A stretch of 7,641 bases of DNA from an uncultured Ruminococcus sp. (GTDB taxonomy: Bacteria; Bacillota; Clostridia; Oscillospirales; Acutalibacteraceae): assembly GCA_902783065.1 (NCBI GenBank), contig CACZPV010000342.1, positions 1 to 7,641 on the forward strand, given 5' to 3'. Positions within the stretch are counted from its first letter, which is position 1; each line of letters opens with the position of its first letter. Shown here in pieces: positions 5,121 to 7,641 of this stretch. The position numbers and the translations under genes are program-made. A model generated the notes under the pieces. It ran no database searches. It was not told the origin of the DNA and saw nothing but the letters and a program-made list of their open reading frames with translations.

Positions 5121-5684
5121 ATGAAAATTGAAATGTTAATTGATGAACTTCAGGAAATTGTTGACGAGGCATTTACACTTCCGCTCAGCGGAGGAAAAAC
5201 GGTTGTCAATACAGAGAGAATAAGAGAAATTATTGATGATATGAGATCTAATCTTCCCATTGAATTAAAACAGGCAAAAAGTATTGCCGCAGACAGAACC
5301 AATATTATCAATAAGTCAAAAGCTGAGGCAGAACGTCTTGTGCAGGAGGCAGAAGACAGATCCAAAACAATGATACAGCAGGCTGATGAAAAGGCAAAAA
5401 ATACTGTTAAACAGGCAGAGGAGAGGGCCGCTGCTCTTGTACAGGATAGTGAAATTGTGATCAGAGCACAGCAGAAAGCAAGTGATATCCTTGCAGTAGC
5501 TGATAAACAGGCAGCAGAGATCAAAGGTGCGGCTAATGTCTATATCGATGGTATTATGAAAAAAGCTGACGAGGAGCTTTCCAAAAACCTTGCTGATCTG
5601 AAAAAGACCCGTGAAAGTCTTAAAAACTATCAGCTTCAGGGCGGTAAAAGACAGCCTGTCAGACAGAAAAAAACAAATCAGTGA
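5121..5684 (+). CDS. Coiled-coil cytoplasmic protein with 11-residue repeats
   Basis: A 187-residue soluble protein with no signal peptide or membrane helix. A short N-terminal region (1-45) opens MKIEMLIDELQEIVDEA and contains a basic/glycine turn (LSGGKT). From about 50 to 170 it is one long, Ala/Glu/Lys/Gln-rich helix. From 64 to 140 the sequence falls into consecutive 11-residue units, for example QEAEDRSKTMI (75-85), QQADEKAKNTV (86-96) and KQAEERAAALV (97-107), a hendecad pattern of the kind seen in right-handed coiled coils such as ATP synthase stalk subunits. The tail is basic (GGKRQPVRQKK). Automatic annotation often labels such proteins ATPase or ATP synthase subunit; there is no nucleotide-binding motif, so I do not. 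AAAGGAGA at 5103-5110 fits the ATG. It follows coaD, separated by element copy 2. A scaffold or division-related role would be speculation. Confidence 0.75.
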   Translation: MKIEMLIDELQEIVDEAFTLPLSGGKTVVNTERIREIIDDMRSNLPIELKQAKSIAADRTNIINKSKAEAERLVQEAEDRSKTMIQQADEKAKNTVKQAEERAAALVQDSEIVIRAQQKASDILAVADKQAAEIKGAANVYIDGIMKKADEELSKNLADLKKTRESLKNYQLQGGKRQPVRQKKTNQ

Positions 5685-5690
5685 TATAAT
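5660..5690 (+). promoter_or_regulatory. Candidate extended -10 promoter at the end of the coiled-coil gene
   Basis: TGATATAAT at 5682-5690 is a perfect extended -10 (TGn-TATAAT) whose TGA is also the stop codon of the preceding gene. The -35 is poor (CAGACA at 5660-5665, spacer 19). If used, the transcript would begin near 5697, at the inverted repeat described next, and give the transglutaminase-like gene a leader of about 200 bases. Confidence 0.35.
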
Positions 5691-5693
5691 GAA

Positions 5694-5744
5694 CTGTTCA
5701 GGTTCATATTGTAAATATGATCAGTAAACCTTTTTATTGAACAG
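5694..5744 (+). terminator. Composite hairpin with T-run after the coiled-coil gene
   Basis: CTGTTCA (5694-5700) pairs with TGAACAG (5738-5744). Inside it GGTT (5701-5704) pairs with AACC (5727-5730), and inside that CATATT (5705-5710) pairs with AATATG (5714-5719) around GTA. AACC is followed at once by TTTTT (5731-5735), so the inner stem plus T-run resembles an intrinsic terminator, while the outer pairing would hide the T-run in an internal bulge. The two pairings could in principle compete. Confidence 0.45.
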
Positions 5745-5808
5745 AATACTGTGCATATAGATGAAAAAGGTGTCTGATCCGATTGAATATTTACTGACCA
5801 AAAATTAC

Positions 5809-5850
5809 TCTGCGGCATAATGATTCGATTATCTGGTATTTTACCGCAGA
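5809..5850 (+). repeat. Inverted repeat before the transglutaminase-like gene
   Basis: TCTGCGG (5809-5815) is the perfect reverse complement of CCGCAGA (5844-5850), with ATAAT (5817-5821) and ATTAT (5828-5832) nested inside. It ends 49 bases before the start codon. A weak promoter, CTGACC (5794-5799) with a 16-base spacer and CATAAT (5816-5821), overlaps it, so the palindrome could be an operator or a leader hairpin. Otherwise the 5685-5899 gap holds nothing I can support beyond the hairpin and promoter noted separately. Confidence 0.4.
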
Positions 5851-5899
5851 TATGTGCGAAGGAAACGGAACAGTTAACGAATAACAGTGTAAGGGTGAT

Positions 5900-7231
5900 A
5901 TGATGAAAAAAGCCGTGTCACGATTTTTGTTTTTGGTATTATTCGTTTTGATAAGTGTATTAGCCGTTGCGGGCGCTTTGTATGTTTTGCAAAACAGAGA
6001 TGTCGATACAGATGTAAGGGAAAGCCTTCAGGGAGTACCGCTGATGCCGGCTGAGGAATCTTCTGAAGTTGATTACAGTCAGATTGACAGTGTATCACTT
6101 TCTTCTCCTGATGCTGACAATGAGATTATTTCCACCTGCGGATATGATGCATTGACGGATGAAAATGAAAAATATTTGTATGAAATGCTTCGTGAAAGCG
6201 TATATAAAATATCAGATGATGTGGACGAAAAGGGAAGATATAAAACCAAAAGGATTGAAATAACCGGTTCGGAAATGGATTCCCAAAGCATTAATACAGC
6301 AATCAATGCCTTTTTGTATGATAATCCGCAGATTTTCTGGATTGATAATTATTTTGGTTATAATGTCAGAAGCCAGGTAACCTATGTGGAATGTTATTCA
6401 GTTTTGTCGGGAAATCAATGTGAAATTTATCTGAAAAGGTTTTCTGATCGTGTACAGGAAATACTTTCTGAAATCAGTGAAGATGACGGGAAGTATGAAA
6501 GAGAAAAAAAGATTCATGATAAGCTGCTTGAAATCTGTAAGTATAAAAAGATTGAATCTTTTGATGACGGATGGCAGTATTTTTCAGCATACGGTGCTCT
6601 TGTAGACGGAGAGGCAGTATGTGAAGGGTACTCTAAAGCAATGATGCTGCTGCTTAATCTTTCAGGAGTTAATGCTACTACCGTGAGAGGTTTTGGAGAA
6701 GGCGAGCGTCATATGTGGAATCTTGTGGAAATTGGCGGCAACTGGTATCATCTGGATGCAACATGGGATGATGGCGAGGAAGACTATAATCATGAGTTTT
6801 TTAATCTTACCACAGATGGTGTGCTGATAGATCATAAAATCGATCCTATTCTGAGTGATGAAACTTATACCGATGATTACAGTTATAATTTCTTTCTTCC
6901 TGAATGTAAAGCTTCTGACATGAATTACTATTTTGTTGAGGGCATAGTAATGAACGGCACAGACAATGATTCGCTTAATGAATTGAGCAGTCTTTTATAT
7001 AACAAAGCACTGTCCGGTGACGATATTATTCCGATACAGGTAGGCGAAGAAATGGATTTTGAAGATTTTATGTATACCATGTTTGAAAATGAGGAAAACA
7101 GAAAGTTTTATGACTGTATCCGAACTGCAAATGAATATCTGGACGATACACATAAGATAAATGATAAAAGCAGCTTTTTACTAAAAAATGAAAAAAGAAA
7201 AACTGCCAGAATACGTATTGTTTTTTCATAA
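5900..7231 (+). CDS. Membrane-anchored transglutaminase-like protein
   Basis: A 443-residue protein of the transglutaminase/papain-like superfamily. One N-terminal hydrophobic segment (about 9-30) after MMKKAVSR acts as uncleaved anchor or signal; there is no lipobox cysteine. A long, acidic, serine-rich linker follows (31-90), then a helical region with DNPQIFWIDN (141-150), typical of bacterial proteins of this class. The core has all three catalytic residues: C241 in AVCEGYSKAMMLLLNLSG, H271 in ERHMWNLVEIGGNWYHLDATWDD and D286 in the same segment. The C-terminal 140 residues are not recognised. Family members may cross-link or cleave proteins, often at the cell surface; the substrate here is unknown. 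AAGGG (5891-5895) is followed by ATGs at 5900 and 5903; the second has better spacing, so the true start may be residue 2. A two-way terminator follows at 7320-7360. Confidence 0.85.
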   Translation: MMKKAVSRFLFLVLFVLISVLAVAGALYVLQNRDVDTDVRESLQGVPLMPAEESSEVDYSQIDSVSLSSPDADNEIISTCGYDALTDENEKYLYEMLRESVYKISDDVDEKGRYKTKRIEITGSEMDSQSINTAINAFLYDNPQIFWIDNYFGYNVRSQVTYVECYSVLSGNQCEIYLKRFSDRVQEILSEISEDDGKYEREKKIHDKLLEICKYKKIESFDDGWQYFSAYGALVDGEAVCEGYSKAMMLLLNLSGVNATTVRGFGEGERHMWNLVEIGGNWYHLDATWDDGEEDYNHEFFNLTTDGVLIDHKIDPILSDETYTDDYSYNFFLPECKASDMNYYFVEGIVMNGTDNDSLNELSSLLYNKALSGDDIIPIQVGEEMDFEDFMYTMFENEENRKFYDCIRTANEYLDDTHKINDKSSFLLKNEKRKTARIRIVFS

Positions 7232-7319
7232 AAATGACTGTTCTGCAAGTTGAACCGGTTCCGAAAAAAACAGGTGTGCTTCCGACATAAAAAACGCACT
7301 TCATAAAACTGATACTAAT

Positions 7320-7360
7320 AAAAAAAGTCTGGTATTTATCTTTAGATACCAGACTTTTTT
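7320..7360. terminator. Bidirectional intrinsic terminator between convergent genes
   Basis: GTCTGGTAT (7327-7335) pairs perfectly with ATACCAGAC (7346-7354) around a ten-base loop. A run of seven A (7320-7326) precedes it and six T (7355-7360) follow, so it works as a terminator on both strands. It serves the transglutaminase-like gene on the plus strand and the DUF4358-like gene on the minus strand, whose stop codon is only five bases from the T-run. Confidence 0.93.
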
Positions 7361-7365
7361 ATAAA

Positions 7366-7641
7366 TTATTGTGTGGTGATAGTTTTTTCATCAGAAAACA
7401 TGGTGTTAAAAGCATTTTCCACAGCATTGTTGTCAGAGGAAACCGATACAAGTACGTAGGGATAATGTGTAAGTACAGCACTGTTGTTTATGGCATAATA
7501 AGCTTTTTCGTTGACGTTTTGATATGTTGCTGATTTTTCTTTAATATAATCATCGATTACCTTGAGCAATTCGGATTCCTTATCTTCGCTTCGCAAAGTG
7601 AAGCAGGCAATCTCGGTGAAATTATCAGGACGGGAAGACAA
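7366..7641 (-). CDS. DUF4358-like protein, C-terminal part, 5' end beyond the window
   Basis: Ninety-one residues are visible, ending TAA at 7368-7366. The apparent start at the window edge is a TTG codon and is most likely internal. The pattern fits, from memory, the C-terminal half of DUF4358 proteins: an EIACFTLRSEDKESELLKVIDDYIKEK-type strand-helix unit (10-36), a conserved Tyr-rich stretch, NNSAVLTHYPYVLVSVSSDNN (52-72) and a final helix with AVENAFNTMF (73-82). DUF4358 proteins are commonly lipoproteins of about 160-200 residues in Clostridia with unknown function; the signal region would lie outside the window. It is convergent with the transglutaminase-like gene. Family assignment is moderate, protein-coding status is high. 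Confidence 0.62.
   Translation of the reverse strand: MSSRPDNFTEIACFTLRSEDKESELLKVIDDYIKEKSATYQNVNEKAYYAINNSAVLTHYPYVLVSVSSDNNAVENAFNTMFSDEKTITTQ

Noticed and set aside
5150..5524. 124-residue minus-strand reading frame opposite the coiled-coil gene
   Set aside because: Serine/alanine-rich antisense shadow of the Ala/Glu/Lys repeat codons, with no ribosome binding site.

Overview
The window looks like chromosomal DNA of a low-GC Gram-positive bacterium of the class Clostridia; a Ruminococcus/Oscillospiraceae-type gut organism is my best guess. The basis is A+T-rich sequence, strong AGGAGG-type ribosome binding sites, the Firmicutes order dgkA–era–yqzL–recO, the rsmD–coaD pair, and a DUF4358-like protein. 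The genus is inferred, not proven.

Layout, left to right: the 3' part of a dgkA-family lipid kinase gene (1-391); a short mobile-element copy (426-591); an unrecognised two-helix membrane protein (622-1161); a 353-base gap with a probable era promoter and a GC-rich hairpin island; era (1515-2423); a small yqzL-like gene (2520-2717) overlapping recO (2635-3399); a 374-base gap with a strong hairpin, a near-consensus promoter and a folded leader; rsmD (3774-4319); coaD (4371-4859); a second copy of the mobile element (4948-5088); a coiled-coil protein (5121-5684); a hairpin-rich gap; a membrane-anchored transglutaminase-like protein (5900-7231); a symmetrical two-way terminator (7320-7360); and, convergent on the minus strand, the C-terminal part of a DUF4358-like protein (7366-7641, running off the window). 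All other genes are on the plus strand.

The recognisable genes are housekeeping: lipid carrier phosphorylation (DgkA), ribosome small-subunit maturation (Era, RsmD), recombinational repair (RecO) and coenzyme A synthesis (CoaD). The transglutaminase-like protein and the DUF4358-like protein are probably extracytoplasmic and lineage-specific.

The most interesting finding is a short non-autonomous repeat present twice. The copies share a core of about 129 bases at roughly 87% identity by hand alignment. Each has imperfect terminal inverted repeats (TAGYYGNTTGTA) and is flanked by its own perfect 12-base direct repeat, as expected for target-site duplication. Both copies have the same orientation, and in both the right-hand duplication ends 2-3 bases before the Shine-Dalgarno sequence of the next gene. 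A 23-base remnant of the same left end lies directly after the stop codon of the membrane-protein gene. The leader of rsmD, the out-of-frame yqzL/recO overlap and the GC-rich hairpins before era also deserve a second look. I saw no rRNA, tRNA, CRISPR array, complete transposase gene or obvious defence system.
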